64,000 nt of DNA from Nostoc sp. T09 (GTDB taxonomy: Bacteria > Cyanobacteriota > Cyanobacteriia > Cyanobacteriales > Nostocaceae): assembly GCF_002154695.1 (NCBI RefSeq), contig NZ_MTAV01000012.1, positions 1 to 64,000 of the forward strand, given 5' to 3'. Below, piece by piece: positions 35,050-44,669 of this stretch (positions are counted from its first letter, which is position 1; each line of letters starts with the position of its first letter). Below the pieces are notes generated by a model. It was given only the letters and a program-made list of their open reading frames with translations, did no database searches and had not been told where the DNA came from. A program made the position numbers and the translations under genes.

Positions 35050-36168
35050 CTAACCACCGAAGGCGACGGGAAAAGCTAGTTTCAGGGCTGCGGTTAATAG
35101 GAGATTAACCAAACCAACTGGTAGCAGAAACTTCCATCCTAAATCTAACAATTGGTCAATCCGCACCCGTGGTACTGTCCAGCGCAATAGGATGGCGACA
35201 AATACTAGTAAGTAGGCTTTGAGTACGGTCATAATAATACCCAAAGAGGCAGTTACTACCTGCAATACGGGATTTGCTTCACTGATTCCCAGCCAATTAG
35301 CGATCGCATTGATGGGAATAGGAAAATCCCAACCGCCTAGGTATAAGATTGCCACCAGTAGGCTAGAAAGGATCAAGTTGACATAGGAACCCAGGTAGAA
35401 TAAACCGAATTTCATCCCGGCATATTCGGTTTGATAACCTGCTACTAGTTCTTCTTCTGCTTCGGGTAAGTCAAAGGGCAAGCGTTCACACTCAGCAAGG
35501 GCTGCTATCCAAAAGATTAGGAAACCGGCTGGTTGTCGCCAAATGTTCCAGCCCAAGATACCGTAGCCAGATTGCTGATTAACGATATCAACGGTGCTGA
35601 GGCTGTTAGACATCATAGCGATCGCTAGCACGCTCAGCGCCAAGGGAATTTCATAACTAATTGACTGCGCTGCTGCCCGCAAGCCCCCTAAGAGTGAGTA
35701 TTTGTTATTGGATGCATAACCAGCCATTAACAAGCCAATTGGCTGAATGCTAGACAGGGCAATCCACAAAAAGACTCCCATCCCTACATTTGTAATTACA
35801 ATATTCTGTCCAAAGGGAACAATCAGAAAAGACAGAAACACTGGAATTACAACAATAATTGGACCGAGAGTAAACAGCCAAGGGTCAGACTTGGCTGGTA
35901 CTATATCTTCTTTAAATACAAGCTTCAGTCCATCCGCGACTGGAACCAGCAACCCAAAAGGACCCATGTATTCTGGACCAATCCGCTGCTGAGCTGCGGC
36001 GGAAATTTTCCGCTCCAGCCAAGTCGCAACTAGTACCCCCACTGTTGCCCCAATCAGCATCAGTATCATTGGCAGAGGCATCCAAATAGCTTTGGCTGCG
36101 TCTGGTGGTAGTCCTAAATCCGTAAGGGATTTAATAAAAGTTCCTTGGAGGTCAATTCCTGAGTTCAT
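35050..36168 (-). CDS. ndhA: NDH-1 subunit NdhA (NuoH)
   Basis: 372 aa with about eight TM helices, the NuoH/ND1 subunit linking the peripheral and membrane arms near the quinone site. It has [32 protein letters not shown] and the Glu-rich loop [19 protein letters not shown], as in the family. It is the first gene of the ndhA-I-G-E-nadK string; the next gene upstream, gltA, lies 459 bp away. Confidence 0.97.
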   Translation of the reverse strand: MNSGIDLQGTFIKSLTDLGLPPDAAKAIWMPLPMILMLIGATVGVLVATWLERKISAAAQQRIGPEYMGPFGLLVPVADGLKLVFKEDIVPAKSDPWLFTLGPIIVVIPVFLSFLIVPFGQNIVITNVGMGVFLWIALSSIQPIGLLMAGYASNNKYSLLGGLRAAAQSISYEIPLALSVLAIAMMSNSLSTVDIVNQQSGYGILGWNIWRQPAGFLIFWIAALAECERLPFDLPEAEEELVAGYQTEYAGMKFGLFYLGSYVNLILSSLLVAILYLGGWDFPIPINAIANWLGISEANPVLQVVTASLGIIMTVLKAYLLVFVAILLRWTVPRVRIDQLLDLGWKFLLPVGLVNLLLTAALKLAFPVAFGG

Positions 36169-36627
36169 GTTTCCGCTCTTTAAGTCATCGAGTCAGGGTG
36201 AGTTACAACTATTAGTTAAATTAATACCTGTAATTTCACCCATTAATATCTCTACTGAAACGACGCCTGATTGAATATTGATTGCTAATTCCCATGCCTA
36301 GTATATCGTTCGATGGTTTTAGCCCCCCTCACAGAAATCAGAAGTTTTACTGATGGAAAGGATTGAGATTCACGCATCAAAACCCTTAATTGCCTTCAGA
36401 TATAGTATTTAACATCTGAGGGCGCAGAAGGTTTAAGAAAGACAAGGAAAGGATGTAAATCAGGGAGAATTTTCTTCCATCCTACTGCTACTTGCCCTTA
36501 TCTTCCTTATCCTTTCACTCAGGCTACACAAAGTTCCCGCCGCCATTTTGGCAACGGTTTCCGCTTTATCCAACACTCGTGATGCCCCCAACTTGGGAGC
36601 TTGTATAAGTGGCAGTCGGGCTGCCCA
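36169..36627. other. Intergenic region between gltA and ndhA
   Basis: 459 bp, presumably with the ndh promoter and the gltA terminator. I see no strong hairpin with a T run and no coding frame. Confidence 0.5.
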
Positions 36628-37764
36628 TTAGCGTTGGTCAATGGCGATATAAGGAACTTCGTGGCGACCGTTGTAAATTTGAGTAGGACGGAAAATCCGG
36701 TTTTCTTCTAGTTGTTCTTTCCAGTGAGCTAGCCAACCGGCAACACGGGCGATCGCAAAGATTGGTGTAAACAAGTCGGTGGGAATGCCCATTTTTCTAT
36801 ACACCAAACCTGAATAAAAGTCAACATTAGGATAAATCCCTTTGTGTCCCAGTTTTTCTGCTACCACCCGTTCCATCTCTTGGGCAATTTCATAATACTT
36901 GTCGTCCCCAAATTTACAAAACAACTGCTCTGCTAATTCTTGCAAAATCGTGGCTCTAGGGTCTTTTACCTTATAAACACGATGCCCAAAACCCATAATT
37001 TTAGCTTTGCGTTGGAGAAGATCTTCTACGTAGGGACGTACATTTGCTACCGAGCCAATCTCTTCGAGCATTTGAATGACTTCTTCATTAGCTCCCCCAT
37101 GCAGCGGCCCTCCCAAGGTTCCCACTGCGCTAGCAACTACAGCATAGGGATCTGTTAGGGTAGAAGCCGTCACCCTAGCACTAAAGGTGGAAGCATTCAT
37201 CGTATGCTCGACATGAAGTATCAAGCAGACATCAAAAATTCGCGCTGCCAACGGATCGGGTTCTTTCTCGTTGAGCATGTACAGAAAGTTGCCGGAGTAG
37301 TCTAAGTCATCGCGCGGCCGCACAGGATCGTTACCCTTGCGCATCAACTGAAACGCCGCCACCATTGTGGGAATAGTTGCTATTAAGCGAACTACCGCAT
37401 CTCGAATATATACAGGATTATGTAAATCCCGGCGGGAGTAAAACAAGCCTAATGCCGCAGCCGAGGCTTGTAGAGCATCCATTGGGTGACCACTTTCTGG
37501 AAAGCATTTCATCATGTCTCGGATGCGATATTTAATCCGCCTGTGGTGGCGGACTTCATCCTCAAATGCTTCCAATTCTTCTTTGCTTGGCAGTTCACCC
37601 CAGATTAAAAGATAAGCAGTTTCCAAAAATGTACTCTTTGCTGCTAGTTCTTCAATCCGGATACCGCGATATTCTAGTAATCCCTTTTGCCCGTCAACAT
37701 AGCTGATACTGGATTGGGCAGCAGGAATGCCTTCCAAACCGGGCTTGTATTCGCACACCGACAT
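36628..37764 (-). CDS. gltA: Citrate synthase
   Basis: A 378-aa type I-like short citrate synthase that condenses oxaloacetate and acetyl-CoA to start the TCA branch toward 2-oxoglutarate, the nitrogen-status signal in cyanobacteria. The active-site region LGGPLHGGANEEV and GFGHRVYKVKDPRA are present, as is the PNVDFYSGLVYRKMGIP segment. The start ATG gives MSVCEYKPGLEGIPAAQSSIS, usual for cyanobacterial GltA. It stands 459 bp upstream of ndhA on the same strand, so co-transcription is possible but not shown. Confidence 0.95.
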   Translation of the reverse strand: MSVCEYKPGLEGIPAAQSSISYVDGQKGLLEYRGIRIEELAAKSTFLETAYLLIWGELPSKEELEAFEDEVRHHRRIKYRIRDMMKCFPESGHPMDALQASAAALGLFYSRRDLHNPVYIRDAVVRLIATIPTMVAAFQLMRKGNDPVRPRDDLDYSGNFLYMLNEKEPDPLAARIFDVCLILHVEHTMNASTFSARVTASTLTDPYAVVASAVGTLGGPLHGGANEEVIQMLEEIGSVANVRPYVEDLLQRKAKIMGFGHRVYKVKDPRATILQELAEQLFCKFGDDKYYEIAQEMERVVAEKLGHKGIYPNVDFYSGLVYRKMGIPTDLFTPIFAIARVAGWLAHWKEQLEENRIFRPTQIYNGRHEVPYIAIDQR

Positions 37765-37878
37765 GGCAACACCATCTGCTTTGTGAAAGATTTGCTCAGG
37801 CTAACTTACCAGAAATCGTTATCGCAATAACAGTGACAGTTACAACCTAAGTTCTTTCATAACTGTTATAAAAAACCG

Positions 37879-38373
37879 TTATAGCAAGTACTTGGGTGGT
37901 GTCAACCAAAACATCTGACTACGACCCAGAGGCGAGCCTATTTCTGGTAGTTTTATCCCGATCATACCTGCTTTTTTCAAGACTAAGCTTGCTTTGGCTT
38001 CTCCCCAAAGAAGAATTTCTGCCCACTGGCTCAAATCGGGTTCATGTCCCACCAGTGCAATTTGAGTATTTTGGGCATAATTTCTCGGTTCTAGCCAGTT
38101 TTTCAACCAAATCTTAATATTACCACCAGGAGCAAGGTAGTGGCATTCCTCCATCTGAGAACTTAGCCCAGCTTCTACAAGAATTTCTGCTGTTTGACGT
38201 GCCCGTACTAGGGGACTTGTGACTATCAAATCAAAGTGTAGATCTAGCTGAACTAGTCGTTGAGCAACTTTCTTAGTTTTTTGTCTTCCTTCTTTGGTGA
38301 GAACTCGCTCTTCATCTTTGATTTCAGCAGCTCTCTCTTCGGCTATACCATGTCGAATTAAATACAGTTCCAT
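37879..38373 (-). CDS. sixA: Phosphohistidine phosphatase SixA
   Basis: 164 aa, a histidine-phosphatase superfamily member. The RHG motif is at residues 7-9 (LIRHGIAEE), with TSPLVRARQTAEIL and the second catalytic His in LVGHEPDLS. SixA removes phosphate from phosphohistidine in His-to-Asp relay or phosphotransfer proteins. It lies next to the VapC remnant. Confidence 0.9.
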   Translation of the reverse strand: MELYLIRHGIAEERAAEIKDEERVLTKEGRQKTKKVAQRLVQLDLHFDLIVTSPLVRARQTAEILVEAGLSSQMEECHYLAPGGNIKIWLKNWLEPRNYAQNTQIALVGHEPDLSQWAEILLWGEAKASLVLKKAGMIGIKLPEIGSPLGRSQMFWLTPPKYLL

Positions 38374-38397
38374 CGCACATGTTAGGCTTTTTCAGCA

Positions 38398-38628
38398 TTA
38401 CGTATATGGCAATAAGTTTAAACCTTGAATAAACCTGTAATCTCATTGATTTTTTGTGATGAAAGGGTAGTTCTAAACTATTGCTGTAGCTGCAATCAGA
38501 CTATCGGGAATCAACAAACCATGACTGAGCCGATAAGACCGCAATAAATCAACTGCTTTATCTGATACAGCCTGGTCAATTTTAATGATATGAAACTTAG
38601 AAATCAGCCAACCTAGGGCAATGAAATC
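38398..38628 (-). pseudogene. Broken VapC-type PIN toxin gene
   Basis: The minus-strand frame reads ALGWLISKFHIIKIDQAVSD, KAVDLLRSYRLSHGLLIPDS, LIAATAIV, stop (TAG 38473-38475), NYPFITKNQ, stop (TGA), DYRFIQGLNLLPYT, stop at 38398. The IPDSLIAATAIV and TKNQ-DYRFI segments are typical of the C-terminal half of VapC PIN-domain ribonucleases. The N-terminal half is absent, and two nonsense codons break the rest. It cannot be active. Confidence 0.85.
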
Positions 38629-38658
38629 TTACTATACTGATTTTGCCATACCTTACAG

Positions 38659-38769
38659 TTAAGAGCGATCGCTCTCATCTTTTGAAATAACTTGTTCAAC
38701 TTGAGATTCCGCTTCATATATCAATAGACATTGTTTAAGGTCGATAGCAAAAGAATCTAGACCTTTCAT
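38659..38769 (-). CDS. 36-aa ORF overlapping the RelE-like gene by 4 bp
   Basis: The ATG at 38769 overlaps the TGA of the upstream RelE-like gene as ATGA, an arrangement typical of translational coupling. The product, MKGLDSFAIDLKQCLLIYEA followed by 16 mostly acidic and polar residues, ends SDRS. It is short for an antitoxin, which usually has 60-90 aa. It may be a truncated antitoxin or an unrelated small protein. The evidence is coupling only. Confidence 0.4.
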   Translation of the reverse strand: MKGLDSFAIDLKQCLLIYEAESQVEQVISKDESDRS

Positions 38770-39113
38770 GCTAATGAGCTATATAACATTTCCAGACGGT
38801 TGCGATTAACTATATCAACAATAGTTATTTGCTCAGGTTTAAATTCAAAAATAATCCTATATATCCCAGAACGCGCAATGAAATAGTTTGGAATAGATTT
38901 CAGTTGGTTAATTTTAACTAACGAACTATTTGGAAATTCTTCTAAGCAATTTATGACATGCATCACTTTTGCTTGTTCGTCATTTTGTAAAGCATCAAGT
39001 GCGATTCGCGCTTTATCAAGAAAGACTACTTTGTTTTTATTTAATTGCTGGTTACTAGAGTCAATACCTAAATTCATAACATATACGATTTCTATTTGAT
39101 TTTGGGAATACAC
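38766..39113 (-). CDS. RelE/ParE-like toxin
   Basis: 115 aa from a GTG start; an internal ATG 12 codons in gives a 103-aa form. The C-terminal half has the RelE/ParE pattern NYFIARSGIYRIIFEFKP followed by ITIVDIVNRNRLEML, with Arg residues where RelE toxins have their RNA-binding and catalytic positions. RelE cleaves mRNA on ribosomes; ParE inhibits gyrase. No antitoxin gene precedes it. The only partner candidate is the overlapping 36-aa ORF downstream. It may be an orphan or decaying module, as the VapC remnant next door is. Confidence 0.7.
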   Translation of the reverse strand: MYSQNQIEIVYVMNLGIDSSNQQLNKNKVVFLDKARIALDALQNDEQAKVMHVINCLEEFPNSSLVKINQLKSIPNYFIARSGIYRIIFEFKPEQITIVDIVNRNRLEMLYSSLA

Positions 39114-39183
39114 TTAAGAACAGTATTATCCACCAAATCTAGGATATGGTGGATACTGTCCTAATTACACTTTAATTCCAGAT

Positions 39184-40470
39184 TTACTCTGACTGAATCG
39201 GGTTGTCTTTGGGATTAACCAACTTCAACAGCTTTTGCTTGATTTGAGTATCGAATACTTCCCATTTCATTTTTGCATAGGCTGAATTTTCGTTACCGCC
39301 AGATAAGAAACCCATCGGAATCTCAAAGCCGCCTGCACCTGTCCTTCCTCCACCAAAAAAGCGCCCGTTATTATCTTGACCAAAGGCTTCTTTGATGAAT
39401 TCATCAGGATCGAGAGTGAGTTTGGTGGTTCTTAGAGAGCCGATAACTACCTCTAATTCGTCATCTTCATCGTGAACAATACCGTAAACTACAGCGGTGT
39501 GAACGTTTTCTTCGGTTACTAAGAAATCTGCCGCTTGCGGGATGGCATCTCGGTCATCGTAGCGGATGTAACCAACACCAGCAATAGAAAAGTTATTTTG
39601 GACGATGCGGTTTTTGAGCGCGCGCTCAATCACATCCATCACCCGCTTAGAACGATTTGCCTGTAAAATTGCGTTCAGCAATTGGGCATCATAAAATCGG
39701 CTGAGATAGGCAGCAGCCATAAAATCTTCTTCTTGTGCTTGCATCAGCCTATTTGTATCTGATCGCAAGCCATGCATCAAGGCAGTAGCACATTTAACAT
39801 GCTGGTTGATGCTGCTATCTAAGGTCAGTAAACCCATCTGTAAGTACTGAGTGAAAATCGTTGCTGTTGCTCGCACATAAGGACGGACATCAACGAATTC
39901 TGGCTTTAGATCCGCCTGTACGCTGTGATGATCGATAACTGCAACTAGTGGAATACCTGCCTGCTGTACCGTTGACAATAGCTGACTTGTGGTTCCCTGG
40001 TTATCAATTAATACAAAACCTTGGTAAGATGACAAATCTTTACCTTTAAGGGTTTGCAGTGTCCAGCGCTGGGCAGGTAAATTAGTGAGCTTGACTAGGG
40101 CAATATTTTCTTGGTGGCTCAAGGTCCCAGCATAAATAATTTCACATTTGATATCGTATTGCTGGGCAATTAATTGGTACGTCCAAGCACAAGAGAGGGC
40201 ATCAGGGTCAGGAAAATCTTGCAGAAGTATTAGCTGACGTTCGTGTCGGTGTGCTAGAAGGGTCTTTTGCAGCTCTTCTGACTTCTGAGACACCAAGGAA
40301 TTACCACGCTGAACTAGATACATACCTCCTTCACTAGTCGATGGCGGGATGGAGGTTTTGCTAAGTGGGACTTCAACGACGGGAACTGCGTCTATTTCAG
40401 CATCCTCTTGGTTAGGCTCTGTGGTCAATGGCAAACTCTCAAACTGCATCAAAGAAGAATTCAATTGCAT
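39184..40470 (-). CDS. DHH-family phosphoesterase (nanoRNase/pAp phosphatase-like)
   Basis: A 428-aa DHH/DHHA1 protein. The DHH domain carries QDFPDPDALSCAW (motif I), VLIDNQG (motif II) and VIDHHSVQADLKPEF (motif III). The C-terminal DHHA1 region has RFFGGGRTGAGGFEIP, the GGG substrate loop. The closest functional type is NrnA, which hydrolyses short oligoribonucleotides and 3'-phosphoadenosine 5'-phosphate with Mn2+. The N-terminal 70 or so residues are extra and low in complexity. Monocistronic. Confidence 0.88.
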   Translation of the reverse strand: MQLNSSLMQFESLPLTTEPNQEDAEIDAVPVVEVPLSKTSIPPSTSEGGMYLVQRGNSLVSQKSEELQKTLLAHRHERQLILLQDFPDPDALSCAWTYQLIAQQYDIKCEIIYAGTLSHQENIALVKLTNLPAQRWTLQTLKGKDLSSYQGFVLIDNQGTTSQLLSTVQQAGIPLVAVIDHHSVQADLKPEFVDVRPYVRATATIFTQYLQMGLLTLDSSINQHVKCATALMHGLRSDTNRLMQAQEEDFMAAAYLSRFYDAQLLNAILQANRSKRVMDVIERALKNRIVQNNFSIAGVGYIRYDDRDAIPQAADFLVTEENVHTAVVYGIVHDEDDELEVVIGSLRTTKLTLDPDEFIKEAFGQDNNGRFFGGGRTGAGGFEIPMGFLSGGNENSAYAKMKWEVFDTQIKQKLLKLVNPKDNPIQSE

Positions 40471-41296
40471 ATGGAATGTTTTTGTAAGCGTGAGGCTCCA
40501 TTTATTAGTTAAGAAATATTACAATCAGTGTTACGCTGATTTCGCCACACATTACGATCATCGCAAAAATATAGAAGCGTGGCACTATATATCTTGGTCT
40601 ATTTTTTATCAGGAAAAATAGTTAGCATTGACCAAATTCGGTCAGCATATTTAGATAGGTTCTAAAAAATAGCATACTTAGTATTTACCAATACATTTTA
40701 ATGTAAAATAATTTTTTCATCTTCTTGAATTTTCTTTTTTAAAGAAAAATAGACAGAGCTTTTGTTCTCATCGTTGGGCTAATAGCTGACCTTTAAAGGC
40801 ACAAAAATTGTGGTTATAAAGGCTTGCTTTCATAGAGCTTTCTTTACCCAATTATGCCGCCAATTGGATATTTTTACAGATTTTTTTCCATTTTTTAAAT
40901 TTATTCAGTTTAATAAGCTTTTAACTTCATATTTCACAGGTAATCATCAATTAAGGTGATTTTGCAGTTCATAGTTTTATCCTGTTGATTCATAGGCAAT
41001 TAAGAATTATTTTTATTGTTAACAAAAATTGTCTTTTTATCACCTACTTTAATAATGATGCGAATTTAGCACGTATCCCAGAGTTCTTACCCTGCTTAAT
41101 GGTATAGGAATAGACTGACAAATAATTACGTTACTAGCTAATACTCTGATATGCTGTAGGCAAAACGAATTTTAAAGCATACTGATTCTTCCTGATGAAG
41201 CTTTGCCATTCACACATCAGAGTCATGTCCTGAAACATAGCAAACATGAACAGCGACTAGGTGCTGCTAGAAATTTTGATGGTTGAGATAGTAGCT
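40471..41296. other. AT-rich intergenic region
   Basis: 826 bp with no coding frame of interest. A TGACC/GGTCA inverted pair occurs near 40630-40645. Otherwise it is a low-complexity A/T-rich region between two minus-strand genes. Confidence 0.5.
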
Positions 41297-41794
41297 TTAA
41301 AGACCTATTACATATTTTTGCCACTCTTGGTGTAATCCACTCTTAAGGTGTTTACTAACCTCAAAATAAAGGCTGCTGTAAGGTTGGCGGGGGGGATGAC
41401 GTAAAAGCATATGGGCTTCATGGGGTGTGCGACTGCCTTTCTTGACATTGCAACGCACACAAGCTGTAACAATGTTTTCCCAACTATCTCCGCCGCCACG
41501 CGATCGCGGGATTACATGATCCAACGTTAACTCATCCCCGGTGTAACCGCAGTATTGACAAGTGTGACTATCGCGGTGCAATATATTTCGGCGAGTCAGA
41601 GGGATTTCTTTATAAGGAACGCGCACGTAATGACGCAACCGGATTACAGTTGGCAATGGAAAATCCGAGTACAGGAATTTACCGTTGTGTTCAACGCGTT
41701 CTGCCTTGCCTTTTATTAACAAAACCGCAGCGCGACGCCAGCTCGTGATATTGAGCGGTTCGTAAGAGGCGTTTAGGACTAAAACCTTCCCCAT
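41297..41794 (-). CDS. HNH endonuclease
   Basis: A 165-aa HNH nuclease. The core is LDHVIPRSRGGGDSWENIVTA, with a zinc-type pair of cysteine motifs, CQYCG before it and CVRCN after it. The N-terminal part (MGKVLVLNASYEPLNITSWRRA) is the common cyanobacterial and actinobacterial single-domain HNH form found in many genomes in one or two copies. It does not look like a homing enzyme of an intron here, as no intron is adjacent. The role is unknown. Confidence 0.85.
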   Translation of the reverse strand: MGKVLVLNASYEPLNITSWRRAAVLLIKGKAERVEHNGKFLYSDFPLPTVIRLRHYVRVPYKEIPLTRRNILHRDSHTCQYCGYTGDELTLDHVIPRSRGGGDSWENIVTACVRCNVKKGSRTPHEAHMLLRHPPRQPYSSLYFEVSKHLKSGLHQEWQKYVIGL

Positions 41795-42247
41795 TGGTAA
41801 GCGCTCAAGGTATTAGTTTTACATATATTAACACAAATCTACTCTAGTTGAGAGATGAGAATAAATGATACTTCCGGCATAATTCTCAAACCAAAAAATC
41901 AGTGTTAGGTAATAAATTTACCTAACCTCTACAGGGGTAAATTAACTTCAGTATTTCACTTTTGAGGATAGTTAGGATATTCGCCCTTAAAGTTGTTAAG
42001 GCTCAGTTGCCAAAATGACTGGCACCTGATGTGTAATGACGAGTCGGAAGCCTTCAAGCCCAAAAGTGGGATAAGAAAAAGATTTTCAGGAACATTGCCT
42101 GAGATTAAGCACAAATCCACTATGTAGCGGTCTTGTGACAATTCCATAATCAAAGGTAAACTTCCAGATTAATCTGATTCCGTTTTTGAGAATGGAATAA
42201 ATTGATCATCTGGAAGCCAAGTACTGGTGTGATAGGAGTGAGTGAAA
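41795..42247. other. Intergenic region
   Basis: 453 bp between divergent genes. A 65-codon minus-strand frame near 41956-42153 has no ribosome-binding site and no family resemblance; I do not call it. An AGGAG ribosome-binding site for alr lies at about 42235. Confidence 0.5.
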
Positions 42248-43435
42248 ATGTTAAGTAGCAAGCAAATTCCTGGTGTAGCTTCTGAGCAAGAATGTGATAC
42301 GTATGCTTGGTTTTCCCAACGTGCTTGGGTAGAAATTGATTTAGCGGCTTTGTCCCACAATGTACGGCAGTTAGTCGGGTTTTTATCGCCGCGTACCCAA
42401 CTCATGGCGGTGGTGAAAGCTGATGCCTATGGACATGGAGCCGTGACAGTCGCTCAAACAGCATTAGAGTCAGGAGCCAGTTGGCTAGGAGTGGCAACAG
42501 TTCCAGAAGGCATTCAACTGCGAGAAGGCGGAATTAAAGCTCCGATTTTAATTCTAGGAGCAACCCACACACCAGAACAAATTCATGCGATCGCTCACTG
42601 GAAACTACAACCTACTCTATGTAGCCCCAAACAAGCCTTGGTATTCTCAGATACTCTAGAAGCCATGAAGTATGGCTCTCCTTTACCTGTACATATCAAA
42701 TTAGATACAGGCATGTCCAGGTTAGGAACTAACTGGCAACAAACAGGTGAGTTTGTGCAGTTAGTGCGGCGCTTGCCTCATCTTGCTATTGCCAGCATTT
42801 ACTCCCATTTGGCAACAGCAGATAGTCCTGATACCACAGTAATGAAAGAACAGCATAGACGATTTGAGGAAGCGATCGCCCAAATCAAAGCTATGGGTAT
42901 AGAACCACCTTGCTTGCACTTAGCAAACTCAGCCGCTACTCTCACAGATTCAGCCTTACATTACGACATTGCCCGCGTGGGTTTGGCGGTGTATGGACTC
43001 TATCCATCTCCTCATCTCCAAAATAAGATTAACCTCCAGCCTGTTTTACAACTTAAAGCGCGTGTCACTCAGGTGAAAACAATTGCGCCTGGAACTGGCG
43101 TTAGCTACGGACACCAATTTATTGCCCCGCACGAACTACGCCTTGCAGTCGTGGGTATTGGTTATGCCGATGGTGTTCCACGCAATCTTTCCAACAAAAT
43201 ACAAGTATTAATTCGCGGTCAGCGTGTACCACAGATTGGCACAATTACAATGGATCAGTTGATGGTGGATGTGAGTACCATTCCCGATATCCAAGAAGGA
43301 GAAGTAGTTACCTTACTTGGGGTACAAGGCAAAGAAAAAATTTCCGCTGATGATTGGGCAGAAAAATTAAATACAATTTCTTGGGAAATTCTCTGCGGAT
43401 TCAAGCATCGTCTCCCTAGGGTGGCTATGATGTAG
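42248..43435 (+). CDS. alr: Alanine racemase
   Basis: A 395-aa fold-type III PLP enzyme that makes D-alanine for peptidoglycan. The PLP lysine is in VVKADAYGHG (residue 57), and the catalytic Tyr is in GVSYGHQF. YSHLATAD and the GTITMDQLMVDVS region complete the family pattern. I prefer ATG 42248 because AGGAG sits 9 bases upstream; a GTG two codons earlier is also possible. It is followed by a strong terminator and tRNA-Leu. Confidence 0.95.
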   Translation: MLSSKQIPGVASEQECDTYAWFSQRAWVEIDLAALSHNVRQLVGFLSPRTQLMAVVKADAYGHGAVTVAQTALESGASWLGVATVPEGIQLREGGIKAPILILGATHTPEQIHAIAHWKLQPTLCSPKQALVFSDTLEAMKYGSPLPVHIKLDTGMSRLGTNWQQTGEFVQLVRRLPHLAIASIYSHLATADSPDTTVMKEQHRRFEEAIAQIKAMGIEPPCLHLANSAATLTDSALHYDIARVGLAVYGLYPSPHLQNKINLQPVLQLKARVTQVKTIAPGTGVSYGHQFIAPHELRLAVVGIGYADGVPRNLSNKIQVLIRGQRVPQIGTITMDQLMVDVSTIPDIQEGEVVTLLGVQGKEKISADDWAEKLNTISWEILCGFKHRLPRVAMM

Positions 43436-43461
43436 CCCTAAATCCATAAGAAATCAAAAGG

Positions 43462-43495
43462 AAAAAGGTAAAAATCGGCTTTTTACCTTTTTGTT
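43462..43495 (+). terminator. Intrinsic terminator of alr
   Basis: AAAAAGGTAAAAA (43462-43474) pairs with TTTTTACCTTTTT (43480-43492), loop TCGGC. The 3' arm provides the U-tract. Confidence 0.85.
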
Positions 43496-43573
43496 TCTCT
43501 ATCGATCTCTCAAAATTTAGAGTTTTCTAGCTATTTGCATAAATAATTTGTTGTGTTATATTAGGAAGCTGAT

Positions 43574-43655
43574 GCGGATGTGGCGGAATTGGCAGACGCG
43601 CTAGATTTAGGTTCTAGTTCCGAAAGGAGTGAAGGTTCAAGTCCTTTCATCCGCA
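43574..43655 (+). tRNA. trnL: tRNA-Leu (UAG)
   Basis: An 82-nt class II tRNA. Acceptor GCGGATG (43574-43580) pairs with CATCCGC (43648-43654), discriminator A. The anticodon stem is CTAGA/TCTAG with loop TTTAGGT, giving anticodon TAG at 43608-43610. A long variable arm (TTCCGAAAGGA region) is present. No intron and no encoded CCA. Confidence 0.97.
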
Positions 43656-44669
43656 CTTTTAAGTAATTGCTGCCCCGAAAGTTAAGAAAATTTGAGTAAT
43701 AGTCATTAATGACGACTATTGCTTTATTAGCCATGCTGGGAAAAATTAGCGTTGGAAATTCTCACTCAGCGCTTTTTTAGTGTGTCTATCAAAATGCAAA
43801 ATCTGTATTACTTCTAATTTTTATTTGTGAACTTGCTTGAAAATAAGGCAGGAGGCAGAGGGCAGGAGGCAGAACGAAGGATTAATATTTTCATCTTTGG
43901 TTGTGCTAAAACCTGGCGTGAATGGCTTACTTGTAGAAGCAGGGAAGTCTTAACAGGAAACAAGGGAGGTAGAGGTAAGCTAATCTGCCTTTAAGTTGCA
44001 TAATCGTTAGCCTCAAAAAGACGAAGGGATGCGGAGAACGGGAGACGCGGTGAGGCAGTCGCAGTACTGGCTGTTTCTGTTGGTTGCGTTAGCGCAGCGG
44101 TAGCGACGCAGGCGCGTCACTGCTGAACCCGAAGGGGAATGCAATTTGAATAGATTCCGCAATAGTGTAATTTAGGGAATCGTTATCAGCAGCGAAAAAA
44201 CTACTTTGAGACCGCTGCTATTAAAAGTAAAAGTAATTTTTATCACTTTTAAGTAAAGATACTTATCATTCAAAAAGCAGTAAGCTGAGTTTTCGTACTA
44301 ATTTTTTTTGGTGTAAATACGTAAAATATTAAGTAAATATTATTTAAAAGTCAGTATTATTACTTGAAATTTAAAAAAAATGTTACTTAAAAGCAAGCGA
44401 CTTTATCTAGTCTTTAAATTTTATTTAATAATTGTCCAGACAACTCTGATAATCTCAGTATAAGTAAGTAAATTGACAATAACTTCATAATTGAATAAGA
44501 CTTTATAATCTGAAAACAAAGCTACTGTTAAGTTTACTCAAAAATAGGACAAATATTTTTGTATGTTATGCTACAGGGCACCAATATTTTCTAGGTTGAT
44601 TGGAATTGTATAAGAGCGTCTGTACAAGTTTAGCTTACACGTATTGAATTTAGCTGAAGTAAAAGCAAA
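43656..44669. other. Long gene-free region upstream of the chemotaxis operon
   Basis: About 1 kb. A 14-bp unit GGCAGGAGGCAGAG is present twice in tandem (43847-43874). Near 44040-44145 is another cluster of palindromic repeats containing GCGTTAGCGCAGCGGTAGCGAC. The last 400 bp are AT-rich and should contain the operon promoter. No coding frame. Confidence 0.6.

Noticed and set aside
41956-42153. 65-codon minus-strand frame between the HNH gene and alr
   Set aside because: No ribosome-binding site, no recognisable domain, and it overlaps the likely promoter region.
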